From assembly GCA_027924585.1 (NCBI GenBank), contig BSBM01000151.1, positions 14,941,001-15,005,000 of the forward strand: DNA of 64,000 nt, read 5' to 3'. A program made the position numbers and the translations under genes. The notes beneath the pieces were generated by a model. The model was not told the origin of the DNA and made no database searches. It saw only the letters and a list, made by a program, of their open reading frames with translations. Below, in pieces: positions 47,264 through 56,824 of this stretch; position 1 is the first letter of the stretch, and every line of letters begins with the position of its first letter. This DNA comes from Larix kaempferi (Eukaryota; Streptophyta; Pinopsida; Pinales; Pinaceae).

Positions 47264-47881
47264 ACTATTACTGTTTTTGGATGATCTCTTTCTAACAGGG
47301 AAGGAGAAACAGATCATGGAAAGAAAGAAGAAGCTAGCTACATAATTTGAGATGAAAGATCTCGGATTGATGCATTGCTTCCTAGGTATGGAAGTATGGC
47401 AAGCACCGGAAGGAATCTTTCTCAACCAAGGAAAGTATTTGATATGTTGGAATGCAAAGCCAAGGCCACTCCATGGATTCACCCTTGAAGCTATTAGTTG
47501 ATGACTCATCAGATTTTGTGGATATGACTCTGTACAAATAGATTGTTGGGTCATTGATGTATCTGATGAATACCAGGCCATATATATGGTTTGCTGTGAA
47601 CACCTTGAGACAGTATCTAGTGGAACCTAGGCATGTTCACCTGATAACTGCAAAGCATGTGATGAGGTACCTAAAAGGTACTATAGACTTTGGTCTATGT
47701 TATCTTGGAGATCATGATTTCAGATTGTATGGATACACAGATGCTGACCAGGAAGGAAGTGTATTAGACAGGAAGAGCACATCGGGTAGATGTTATTGTC
47801 TGGGATCTGCCATGATCTCGTGGTTTAGAAGGAAGCAGTCTAACACAACTGAAGCGGTATATATAGCTGCTTGCTCTGCTA
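47264..47881 (+). pseudogene. Copia B reverse transcriptase and RNase H, 3' part
   Basis: Coding resumes with LFLDDLFLTGKEKQIMERKK and MKDLGLMHCFLGMEVWQAPEG, then is shifted near 47430-47550. From 47554 the frame reads MMYLMNTRPYIWFAVNTLRQ, HLITAKHVMRYLKGTIDFG and YTDADQEGSVLDRKSTSGRC. RNase H continues to YIAACSAI at about 47881, where it meets the filler and minus-strand copia sequence. The remaining RNase H residues and everything beyond are missing. Confidence 0.9.
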
Positions 47882-47897
47882 TTTGTTGCAATGAGTG

Positions 47898-48252
47898 ATA
47901 CCATCTCTGTAAATACCATCAGAAGACCTGTCACCATATTTTCTTTACATAGTTGTTGCAATGAGCAATAATTTAAGTGACCAAATCACTCATGCCAAAG
48001 TTTGTTCAAGTTATCACTATGAGCAACAAAAACTGAATGGAAAGGTGATGACCCAAAGTTGTTAAACTTGTACAACCTGGTAATATCATCAACAATTCCG
48101 GTAGTTAGGACCTGTTGAGGATCTTTAAAATCCTTGATTACAACTTGGTGAGGTGTAAAGGTCACAGTTTTACCTTCACTAGAATGAGTGATCTAATAGA
48201 CTGATAACAAATTGCAGAAAATTCTTGGAACACATAGTACATCACTAAAATG
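47898..48252. repeat. Right copy of 356-bp duplication
   Basis: Matches 36140-36495. It ends AAATG and is followed by ACCATTATATACTGG, the natural continuation of the minus-strand copia. Just before it, 47882-47899 (TTTGTTGCAATGAGTGAT) resembles a piece from within the repeat itself (47952-47969 and 36196-36213). Confidence 0.82.
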
Positions 48253-49360
48253 ACCATTATATACTGGAATTGTTCCAGCTCCTACACCACTTAGAGATCT
48301 ATCATCACCAACAAATATTTGTTTGGTGTTACATTCATGCATAGTAGAAAAGATGGCTTGATCCTTATCCATATGATAAGATGTTCCAAAATCAATGAGC
48401 CATTCATTTGAAGTAGAAGAAGGAGATGCATTATAAGAATAACCAGAAGCACAAAGTGCATGCCCATGATAGGTAGATTTTAAAGGCGAATCTAGGCTGA
48501 TGTGGTGCTTCTCCATTGCTGCTTCCAAGGATTCCATATTTTTTAAACACTTAGATTCATCATGATTATCTTTCCCGCAATAGTTGCAATGATGCTCAGT
48601 CTTCTTGACTTTTGGCTTGGATCCTTTGTCATTTTTTAAAGAAGGATCTAACTAAGAGGGTTTGGAACCCTTGTTTGACTTATTATTGCGAAAATTTTGT
48701 CTCTTGGGAGGCTTCGACTTTTCTTTCTATTGGGACAATAAGGCTTTCCCAGATGTATTTGCATTGTTAATTATTCCAAGATGGATGAGCTTATGTTGTT
48801 CTCTAAGCAAAGAATCACAAAAGGATTCTAGACTAGGCTCTTGATAGATAGCTGCATTCAAGGATTCTTTCATGGAGTAAAATGTATTTACAAAAACAAA
48901 ATATGTAGGTCCAAGTTTGGAAAGAATATGATAAATGCATTGTTTGTCTTCCCTCTTAATCTTGCATTCTTCACATGAGAGTTTAAGAGTTTTGTACTGA
49001 GATAAATAATCTTGTATGGATGAAAAATCATTTGGATTTAAAGAAATCAACTCATTTTCGAGTTGGTGACCTCGAATTTCATTGTGTTTACCAAACATAG
49101 ATTCCAACGTGTCCCAAGCAGCATCAGGTTCATCAATTCCAGATATGTGGAATCGGAGATCAGTAGAGATTGACATCCCAACCAATCCACGAGCTTCATC
49201 ACATCTATTTTCTCATTTGATTTTCTTATCATCATCAGTGGGTTCTGTTTCTATCTTTGAGGTAATTATGACAAGTCCCCTACTTCGTAAAACATCCTCC
49301 ATACGATATTTCCATGAGAAATAGTTGGAACTGGTAAGTAGAATATTACAAAGGGCGGTC
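48193..49360 (-). pseudogene. Copia gag and protease, minus strand
   Basis: Gag reads NYFSWKYRMEDVLRSRG (about 49285-49335), a stop at about 49213, then 152 codons (48727-49185) with the UBN2-like capsid: HISGIDEPDAAWDTLESMFG and YLSQYKTLKLSC. The zinc knuckle CNYCGKDNHDESKC (about 48545-48590) keeps all four ligands. The protease segment has WLIDFGTSYHM at about 48385-48420, where Asp-Ser-Gly is usual, so the active-site Ser is Phe. FCNLLSVYQIT leads into the GAG-pre-integrase region shared with the duplicated segment. Stops at 48724 and about 48650 break the frame. Confidence 0.9.
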
Positions 49361-50437
49361 ATACTGCAAATTAGTGGCTATAAAAATAAAAACCAATAGT
49401 CTAGATGCGAAGAGCTTGAAAAAATAGGCAGTTTAAAAAAAAACGGCACTGAAAACTGACTCCGTATGATGAAGTTATGCTTGAACAAAGAAAAAGTTGA
49501 AGATGTCCCCAATAGTGACGTGGTAGATAGAGAATGACCAGCTAAAAAAAAAAGACCTCCCTCTTCCCAAGATGAATCTTTGATAATCACTTTACAAGAA
49601 ATTTGCTTTAAGTGAATCACTTTTGTAAAATAAGTGATTTCACTTTTAAAATGATGTTACTTTAAATAGTGCAACAATAAAAAAGAACTTAAGTGACTCA
49701 CTTTTTATTTTTATTTTTTTTTATTTAAGTGAGATGCACTTTTACAATAAAGTAACTTGAAAATAGAAATTGCATGCACTTTTTCTTTTAAAAGTAACTT
49801 CCTAAGACTTGAACTCAAGACCTATTAAGGAATAAAGAAACTTTGAACCAAATGAGATAGATTAAAAGATATGTAAAATATGGGAAGGAGGAAGGGTTTT
49901 TTTTTTTTTTTTACTCTTTTTGCTCGGTTTCCGTGCTTGTCTTTTTTCCTGTAAATCACACCATAAACCAAAACAAAAAAACTTTTCCACGCTTGTGGGG
50001 TTAGATCTCGTTAGCTTACTCGAAAAGTCTACGTTTTCTCTATGTTTCTGATTTGCCAAGATCGCACAAGGTGCACGACAAAGAGCATACGCAGCCGAGA
50101 AAAACACTTTCACTTTCTATTTCTGATTCGCCGAGATTGCACAAGGTGCACGGCAAAGAGCATACGCAGACAAGGAAAGCAACAATTCGAAACTAAAAAA
50201 ATCTAGTAATAAAAACTGATAAAATATGAGTTTTTTTTTTAAATAGAAATAAAAATTAAAAAACGTCACTATAACATTATACCTTCAGATATGATGAAAT
50301 ACGCGTTTCTGAAGGATGCAATGGAACACCTCCCACAGCCTAGAAATGCACAGAAATACCAGAACTAGAAACCCTTTCAAGTTTCGGCAACAACAGTTCA
50401 AGATCTAGATCATAACTGGAAGCATCTCTTCATAAAA
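49361..50437 (-). other. Long leader of minus-strand copia, with repeats
   Basis: Between the primer site and gag lies about 1.1 kb without coding sequence. At 49590-49820 the motifs AAGTGA, TCACTT and CACTTTTA recur in both orientations, giving a palindrome-rich, MITE-like patch. At 50033-50170 a 75-bp unit (CTGATTTGCCAAGATCGCAC then GGTGCACGACAAAGAGCATA) is present twice, with about seven differences. Confidence 0.6.
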
Positions 50438-50449
50438 GCTCTGATACCA
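50438..50449 (-). other. Primer binding site
   Basis: The minus strand reads TGGTATCAGAGC directly next to the LTR, a perfect initiator-Met tRNA type site. Confidence 0.9.
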
Positions 50450-50897
50450 TGTTTGGGTACACAGGGTACTCCCCAAAGACCAAACACCTAGAGCAACCAC
50501 TTCACACAAACAGATCACAGATCGATACACCGATGTTTTTACGTGGTTTAAACCCTCGAGAGGGAAACACTCCACGGCCCCGGCCAAATAGCTTCTACAG
50601 AGCAATTTATTATCCAAATAAAGAAAGTTACAAATGAGCTTCTCATAATCAATCAACTAGACAATGACCCTCCATGCTCTTTAAATAGAGATCATGGACC
50701 AATCGAGTGTTAAGCCATAGATCAAGGTTAGGTATGATCTAAGAGAAGTTGAGCCATTGGATCATTCTATGTCTAGAACATATCATGACCGTCGGATTAA
50801 ATATTTACAAATGCATACTAAAGAAACACACTTTTCCTAACGGATATATTACACAAGTTGATCTTAACTAACTCCTAAGTGTCTAAATATCCTAACA
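50450..50897 (-). repeat. 5' LTR of minus-strand copia
   Basis: At 448 bp, it runs on the plus strand from TGTTTGGGTAC to ATATCCTAACA. In sense orientation a TATTTAAAG TATA-like box lies at about 50676-50690. The outer edge meets element D sequence (AGCAGCAGCTGCAG). Confidence 0.88.
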
Positions 50898-50977
50898 AGC
50901 AGCAGCTGCAGCAGTTTTCTGCAGTAGTAGTTGGATATATTCTCTATTTTTTTTGCAGGTCTTCTACAACAACTTCC

Positions 50978-51337
50978 ATGAATTCAGAAGGAATTCCTCC
51001 TCTCTCTCCATTCAACTATGATGAGTGGAAACCAAAGATGATAGCATATTTGAAGAGACATGGTCTTTCTGAGTATTGTCTTGAAAGAGAGTTCGAATCC
51101 TCTGAAGAAGAGAATGATTGGTTAAATGAAGGTGACAAAGCCTATGGAGCAATGTTGACTGCTATGTTTCATTGTATGTTAATCCACTTCCATGATTATG
51201 CTGAATCTCCAAAAGAGCTATGGGCCCATTTGGATGAAAGATTTGGAAAACAGAATGAAGGGATTGGTGCAAACTATTTGGAGAGCAAGCCCAGTGTTGC
51301 ATTCACCCTTCTTGAAGGTCTCTCTAATCATGATTAA
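50978..51337 (+). CDS. Partial copia-type gag of element D
   Basis: The frame starts at ATG 50978 (MNSEGIPPLSPFNYDEWKPK); the longer ORF upstream from 50879 is leader. It matches the N-terminal half of copia gag: FNYDEWKPKMIAYLKRHGL, CLEREFESSEEEN, YGAMLTAMFHCMLIHF and ELWAHLDERFGKQNEG. This is the UBN2/DUF4219 fold as known from plant copia elements. It ends NHD and a TAA at 51335-51337. The fold is incomplete and there is no zinc knuckle. If made, it might join particles of a related element, but that is inference. The copy at 53152 has the same start and an early stop. Confidence 0.75.
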   Translation: MNSEGIPPLSPFNYDEWKPKMIAYLKRHGLSEYCLEREFESSEEENDWLNEGDKAYGAMLTAMFHCMLIHFHDYAESPKELWAHLDERFGKQNEGIGANYLESKPSVAFTLLEGLSNHD

Positions 51338-52047
51338 GTATCAAACATATCTCATAATGAAGTTGTCCAAAAAGAAGAAGAACTTGCATATTCAATGTCT
51401 TCTATTTCGAATTCTGTGCCATCTCACACTCTAGAAACTGAAGAGGTTCTTAGATCCTCTCTTGCACAAGAGTCTGTTGGTTTGCATAATGATGATCTAT
51501 TGAATGTTTCAGAGGTTAAATCAGCAATTGGAGGTGATGCATTTGCCCTCCTTGATCACTTATCTCTTATGTACTACTATATGATCATTTGTGCATGCTC
51601 TCAAAATTCATTGAAGATGTAGGGAATTACCATTCACTTGGGATCATTCCTCATGCATATCATGGTTCATTTGGTTTTGATCTCACCCCTACTGGTTCAA
51701 AGGAGATCTTAAGAAACCATTTATCAATTCTTGGAGTTGATTTGAAGTCCAAGAAACCACTATCATGTGATGGTTCCTTTTGGCATGATCTCACCTATGA
51801 TGGTTCAAAGGAGATAACAAAATACTATCTACACATTCATGGATTTGATCCTACCTCAGCCAATTCCAATCACGGGTTCCAGGATCATCCTCATACCTTT
51901 GGATTTGTTCTCATCACATTCGATCTGAAGAGAAAGTACAAGCACATGTCTCCATATTCACTTGCATCCACTGAAGGAGATCATAAGCACATGTTTTTGA
52001 AGCATGAACCACTTCTTCCCAAGAATAAGATACCTCTAGACATATGA
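51338..52047 (+). pseudogene. Unknown ORF region of element D
   Basis: The gag frame continues past its stop to 51622 (EVVQKEEELAYSMSSISN, SLAQESVGLHNDDLLNVSEV). A second frame, 51589-52047, carries 152 codons. That frame has an internal repeat of about 30 residues: HGSFGFDLTPTGSKEILRNH then DGSFWHDLTYDGSKEITKYY, each followed by a LGVD or HGFD tail. A degraded third unit (FQDHPHTFGFVLITF) may follow. I do not recognise the protein; it lacks any retroviral motif. It may be captured host sequence or a diverged accessory ORF. Confidence 0.5.
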
Positions 52048-52208
52048 CCAAGCATCACACCTGCTTGAGTTTGGAGCATTTATTTTTGGTGTGCCCTAGA
52101 GTTTTTTTTAGGGGGGGGTATTTTCCCCATTTCCTTGTTTCATGGACTGTTCTTTATTCATTGTATTGGGTGACCTTTGGTCTCAGTTACCAGGGCCCAG
52201 GATGGATT

Positions 52209-52217
52209 AAGGGGGGG
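52209..52217 (+). other. Polypurine tract of element D
   Basis: AAGGGGGGG immediately precedes the LTR start TGTTAGG. Another purine run at about 52104-52118 (TTAGGGGGGGGTA) lies 100 bp upstream and may be a second tract. Confidence 0.75.
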
Positions 52218-52979
52218 TGTTAGGATATTCCTATACTCCATCCTAGTCCTAACAACATTTCCATTATTTTGCATTTCAGTCATGCATGCATTTTTGCATG
52301 CAGTCAGGAAATTACATGCATCCCAGTCATCAACATGGTGTACTCCAGCACCTAGTCCCCATTTTGCTAGCCCTAATATCTTCTTTCTATTCATTTCTAG
52401 CTCTACTAGTGCATGATGCGCCCTCCTTTCACCTACCACATGTGAAAGGCACCTTCTCTCACCTACCACCAGTGACACTTCAGTTAGTTCTTTGATTTAT
52501 GGATCTGTTCCCTGATTTAAGGACAGATGGCCTAGTTAACTCACTGAAACACTTTGATGGACCTCTAGAGGGCCTAGATTGACTATTTTGACGCCAGTTA
52601 GCTCCTCATGACTCCAGTTAGCTCCTCATGCACCCTCCATCAGTTCTCCATGCATCAGTTACACCTACTACACCTAGTTAGACTCAGTGTGACACATGGT
52701 TGATGGTTACTTGTGCTTTGATGACACTCTACTGATATGATGATCAGCTCATGCAGGCTAATTCGAATTGTCACCTTGGCATTCGAATCCTCTCCATTGT
52801 ATTATTTATTGTTCATATTATGATTACTGAATTAGTGAGTGTGATGTTATTCTGCTTCTATCTGAGTTCTATTGCATCTACGTTCTGCTGCTCCATTCTG
52901 CACTCTTCTTCTATTTTCCTGCTTAATCTTTCTTGTGAGGTATACATCGGCTCTTAGATCTGCTGTGAGGATTTTCACA
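52218..52979 (+). repeat. LTR of element D
   Basis: The LTR is 762 bp, from TGTTAGGATATTCC to GAGGATTTTCACA. It is preceded by a polypurine tract and followed with no gap by TGGTATCAGAGC, so it acts as the 3' LTR of internal region 1 and the 5' LTR of region 2. The last 470 bp reappear at 53297-53767. Confidence 0.85.
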
Positions 52980-52991
52980 TGGTATCAGAGC
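52980..52991 (+). other. Primer binding site
   Basis: TGGTATCAGAGC, adjacent to the LTR; a perfect initiator-Met tRNA type site. Confidence 0.9.
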
Positions 52992-53151
52992 ATGTTGAGA
53001 GTATAGTCTATCTCCATTCCTGAGAGTTTTTTGTAGGTTATTACCAAGTTTTCGAGTGCAGCAGCAGTTGTAGCAATTTTTTATAGTTTTGCAGCAGTAG
53101 CAGTTGCATATATTCTCTATTGTTTTTTGCAAGTCTTCTGCAATAGCTTCC

Positions 53152-53298
53152 ATGAATCCGGAAGGAATCCCTCCTCTCTCTCCATTCAACTATGATGAGT
53201 GGAAACCAAAAATGATAGCATATTTGAAGAGACATGATATTTTTTAATATTGTCTTGAAAGAGAGTTCGAATCCTCTAAAGAAGAGAATGATTGGTTC
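53152..53298 (+). pseudogene. Truncated gag copy of element D
   Basis: ATG 53152 opens MNPEGIPPLSPFNYDEWKPK, as in the copy at 50978. A TAA occurs in the codon after RHDIF, and the sequence leaves gag after the codons for KEENDW at about 53297, running directly into LTR sequence (TTCCTTGATTTATGG). Confidence 0.8.
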
Positions 53299-53767
53299 CT
53301 TGATTTATGGATTTGTTCCTTGATTTAAGGACATATGGCCTAGTTAACTCATTAAAACACTCTGATGGACCTCCAGAGATCCTAGATTGACTATTTTGAC
53401 TACAGTTAGATCCTCATGACTCCAGTTAGCTCCTCATGCACCCTCCATCAGCGCTCCATGCATCAATTACACCTACTACACCCAATTAGAATCAGTATGA
53501 CACATGGTTGATTGTTACTTGTGCTTTGATGACACTCTACTGATATGATGATCAATTCATGCAGGCTAATTCGAATCCTCTCCATTGTATTATTAATTGT
53601 TCATATTATGATTAATGAATTAGTGAGTGTGATGTTATTCTGCTTCTATTTGAGTTCTATTGCATCTATGTTCTATTGCTCTATTCTGCACTCTTCTTCT
53701 ATTTTCCTGCTTAATCTTTCTTGTGAGGTATACATCAGCTCTTAGATCTGCTGTGAGGATTTTCACA
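53297..53767 (+). repeat. 5'-truncated LTR of element D
   Basis: It matches 52491-52979 and ends in the same GAGGATTTTCACA. A stretch near 53576 lacks about 18 bp present at 52775-52792. No primer site follows, so this is the right end of the element. Confidence 0.85.
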
Positions 53768-54600
53768 TTTCAAATATATATATATATTTTTTTTTAGAAT
53801 AATAATATAAACATCATGATAATAATAATAATAAAATACTAAATAATTTATTATTAAATTTTCTAGGATTTCCACATATATATTATTTTTAATTATGCAT
53901 GCATGAATAATTTTCTTTTTCCATTCTTCTTTTGTCTAGGTACCTCTTCGGCGGGCTATTTCGACAATTCCATTTCTTTCTTCTTATGGGGAGTACTGCG
54001 TAGAGATCGGGGAGTCATTACCACAGTCTATCGACTACGCCTTCTTGGATACTAAGGGATGCCGAGGGATAAGGTCCTCCTTATCGCGCGCTCCTCAACT
54101 CATCGTACGCGACCAAGTCGTTATGGCCTCGCTCATTCGGCACACGTTTCCCCGGGTGAGCTAAAACGGATTCCTACCCATGCATGGATTGCTAATGTAG
54201 GATTGATAGTCTGTCATCGTACCCCTATGTGTTCTTTCCATTCTTACGACCCCTATAATTCCATTGTGGGTCAATCGGTAAATCGTCTTACCTGCCACTG
54301 CACACACTCAAGCGCACATTAGTAGCGCTGCACTATAAAATATTTGCATCATTCATTCTAGTATCTAATTCAGTCGAGTATACAAATTATTCATAATTTA
54401 TCATCATGTCTCAGTCAGTCGAGCATATCCATCATTCATCACTTTATCTCAGTCAGTCGAGCATATAAACTATTCATCATTTTCATTTAAGCATTTTCAA
54501 CATTCATCGTTATGTCTCAGTCAATCGAGCACTTCAAACTAGTGCCCTCAATAGTCAAATCAGTCATAAGTCTCAATACTCTAATCAATCATAGGTCTCA
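53768..54600. other. GC-richer patch and CAGTCGAGCATAT repeats
   Basis: After an AT-rich lead-in with (AATAAT)n at about 53820-53835, the stretch 53935-54320 is clearly richer in GC and CpG than its neighbours (for example CGCGCGCTCC and CCCCGGGTGAGC). From 54370 to 54600, TCTCAGTCAGTCGAGCATAT recurs at about 54406, 54447 and 54512, with ATTCATCATT-like spacers, followed by AATCAATCATAGGTCTCAAT repeats. No gene was recognised; the ORF at 54059-54322 shows no domain. Confidence 0.45.
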
Positions 54601-54605
54601 ATAGT

Positions 54606-55263
54606 CTAATCAATCATAAGTGCTGAGGAGGGTGTTACACCATCAAATAGGTGCCTCATCAGAGAATCATGAAAGTGCTTGGAAATCCAAGTAAGCAGAT
54701 CATCATGTGCCCCACACACACAAGCATCAACTATTATATCAAATTTAATCCAATGAAATAGGTGAGGATCCCATGTCCTATAATGATTCTCCAAAAGAAT
54801 GTAATATGGATCAAAACAATCATCCATGTGTTCTTTCATCCAACAAGTGAATGAAGAACTTCCACTAAAATATGGGCCAAGTAAGGAGCAAAGAAAACAA
54901 TGATCCTTCAAGGGGCTCAAAGGAGTACCATATGTGCATCTATGAGTATGTGTATCATCAAGAAATAAAAAAAAGATGTTTTTTCCATTAAGAATGTTAT
55001 CCAATCATATATCTTTTCACCCAAGTATTGGATGAAGTTCCTCCAACATGAAATGAAATAAGCAAGGAGCAATGAAAATCATGAGTCTTCAAGTGACTCA
55101 AGTGAACATCATAGGTGCATCCATGTATAGTTGTATCATCATAAGGTAGCAAATGATGATGTTGAAAATGTAAATAATAATGTGCTCTAATCATTTCATC
55201 ATTGAAAGGATAGATAGGAGTTTCATACTCCTTATGTGGCATCATAAAAAAGAAACCTTTCAC
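54606..55263 (-). pseudogene. Unknown ORF with a duplicated module
   Basis: Two minus-strand frames, 54997-55263 and 54606-55004, encode related modules of about 48 residues. The first reads YDDTTIHGCTYDVHLSHLK then SLLISFHVGGTSSNTWVK; the second reads LDDTHTHRCTYGTPLSPLK then SLLGPYFSGSSSFTCWMK. The shared pattern is DDT-x-x-H-x-CTY, then LK, CSLL, a small-residue run and W-(V/M)-K. The frames are offset by a shift near 55000. The protein family is unknown to me. Confidence 0.45.
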
Positions 55264-55550
55264 CCAATTTTTATTCCCAATTTATGTGGCTGAAAAAGAA
55301 ATAGGGGGTGAATAATTGTGAACCAACCTTACCTATTTTAAACTCTTACCCATCAAAATTTTGGATGTATATTCTCCATCATTGGCTGGTCCAACTTTTG
55401 TGAGATCATGTGCCTCCTCCAAGGCTCTACAACTCTCACCATGAGGCAACTCATAATCCCTTTGAGCAAGAACAAGTGCTTGAATTTCTTCTTGTTTAAA
55501 TGTAACCTCTTCAAGCACCTACATATCAACATGTACCTCATGTTCCACCA

Positions 55551-56003
55551 TCACATGAGGCTCCTCCTTTGTAACATAAAGCCTTTCAACCATTGAATGA
55601 TTGTCTGGTCTGTAGGAGGGTGTAAAGGACCTTTGTAACCTATCTTGAAGTTGCTCAATATGCACCATTGGAGTGCATTTTGAGTGGAAACCAAATCATT
55701 TGAGAGCTTCGCATTCTCTTCTGCATCCTTCAATTTTATTCCATGGTAAAAACCAACAAGCTCAATTAAACAATATCTATCAGAAAGCAAATTAAAAAAA
55801 TTACCTTTGGTGTCCAACATTGCCTTATGGATTTTCTCCATGTTTTCAAGGGAATATTTATCCTCCACACACCAACAAAATTTCGAAACCAATGCATGTG
55901 TGTCATGGAGAGTCTTCAAGGCCTCTTGAATATTCTTTTCATCCATCTTCAAGGACCCTGCAAGAAAATGAGGCTCTTGCAAATGAACCTCCTCTTCTTC
56001 TTC
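55551..56003 (-). pseudogene. Unknown helical ORF of the LARD-type element
   Basis: The frame, on the minus strand, reads MQEPHFLAGSLKMDEKNIQE, THALVSKFCWCVEDKYSLEN, GNFFNLLSDRYCLIELVGFY and LKDAEENAKLSNDLVSTQNA. It looks alpha-helical and might be a coiled coil at its end. It may continue upstream past its first Met with acidic residues (EEEEEVHL). Its position in the first third of the internal region is where gag would be, but I cannot recognise gag in it. Confidence 0.4.
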
Positions 56004-56369
56004 CTTCTTTCTTGGACCGACTTCATGAAGCTCAAGTGGGCATGGGGAATTTGATCTTGGTTATTCTTCAAATGATACAAGGTCTTCATATCCATGGTAA
56101 ATGTAACTTTGTATTGCATCAAAACTTTCAAAAGTGATCTCTATGTCACCAACATAGAGGTGCGAGCGCCCATCAGTAGGTACTCCTTCACAGTTCAAGC
56201 ATCCATCAGTAGATTCTCGTTGATTCATGTACAAAGTAAAGTGTGTCTCATAATGATATTTAGTATTTTCAATGGAATATTATTCATGCTCATGTGATGT
56301 TTCTTCATATTTTTCATAGTCAGTTTGGAGTTAATTTTGCTCCTCCTTTTCACTCAAACATATATGATT

Positions 56370-56760
56370 TTATATCCAAGGTATTTTGCAATAAGGGAAA
56401 AAATATTTCTTCACTAAATCCACATATTCATTCTTGGGCCTATATCCAAACACCCAAACAAAAAATTCTTCAAAAAGTATGGCCTTCTTTGTTTTTCCCA
56501 TCAAAGCAAGATATGTCCGATATTGGTGACGCACATTTTTACATGTTGCTCTCAATATTTCTAATTCATTCATAGGAATAGACTTTGGTGGTATTCCATA
56601 TTGATATTAATCATACACAGGGTCATAATAATAACCCTCATTCCTTATGAAATTGTAAGAAGTGTTGCATGATTGCACCTCTTCCTCGTAACATTCCCAT
56701 TCTTCTTCATATTGCTCATAAGAATTGTACTCACGGGAGTCATCACAGTAGTAAGATATG
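56370..56760 (-). pseudogene. Unknown first ORF of the LARD-type element
   Basis: Close to the primer site, the frame reads YYCDDSREYNSYEQYEEEWE and GYYYDPVYD, a stop, then MNELEILRATCKNVRHQYRT and FEEFFVWVFGYRPKNEYVDL, ending at a stop near 56370. The start is rich in Tyr and Glu. The position suggests a gag-like or accessory role; the sequence does not match a family I know. Confidence 0.4.
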
Positions 56761-56812
56761 GATGAAACTTCTTCTTAAATGGATGATTTTAATTCACATG
56801 TGCAAGGACCAT

Positions 56813-56824
56813 GCTCTAATACCA
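56813..56824 (-). other. Primer binding site
   Basis: The minus strand reads TGGTATTAGAGC, identical to the site of the gypsy element at 7439-7450 and with the same two-base gap to the LTR. Confidence 0.75.

Larger units (their letters stand above)
36496..47881 (+). mobile_element. Ty1/copia subfamily B, 3' end lost
   Basis: The element has a 5' LTR (36496-37090), primer site, leader, a short gag remnant, the non-coding cassette, and reverse transcriptase and RNase H pieces. RT is split by the complete copia A insertion at 40059-47263. The coding sequence ends in RNase H near 47881, joined to minus-strand copia sequence through an 18-bp filler. The 3' UTR and 3' LTR are missing. It lacks almost all of gag, protease and integrase, so it could not have moved with its own proteins in this form. 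Confidence 0.85.
35090..50897 (-). mobile_element. Ty1/copia, minus strand, interrupted and 3'-truncated
   Basis: On the minus strand the order is 5' LTR (50897-50450), primer site, long leader, gag, protease, GAG-pre-integrase, integrase. The copia order PR-INT-RT is clear, but the element ends in the linker after integrase near 35090; reverse transcriptase and the 3' LTR are gone. It is split by the plus-strand copia B insertion (36496-47881), which itself carries copia A. About 356 bp of the GAG-pre-integrase region occurs on both sides of the insertion (36140-36495 and 47898-48252). The right end abuts element D, so this element inserted into D. Confidence 0.85.
50898..53767 (+). mobile_element. 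Non-autonomous copia-like element D, tandem LTR arrangement
   Basis: The order is internal region 1 (50898-52217), polypurine tract, full LTR (52218-52979), primer site, short internal region 2 (52980-53297), and a 5'-truncated LTR (53297-53767). Both internal regions start with the same leader and gag start. There is no protease, integrase or reverse transcriptase, so it is a non-autonomous element. The repeated LTR-internal-LTR pattern suggests unequal recombination, and the second internal region has been deleted straight from gag into the LTR. The first LTR lies elsewhere, displaced by the minus-strand copia insertion. Confidence 0.8.

Noticed and set aside
54059-54322. 87-codon ORF in the GC-rich patch
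   Set aside because: No domain is recognised; GC-rich sequence yields open frames by chance. I kept the patch as a composition anomaly only.
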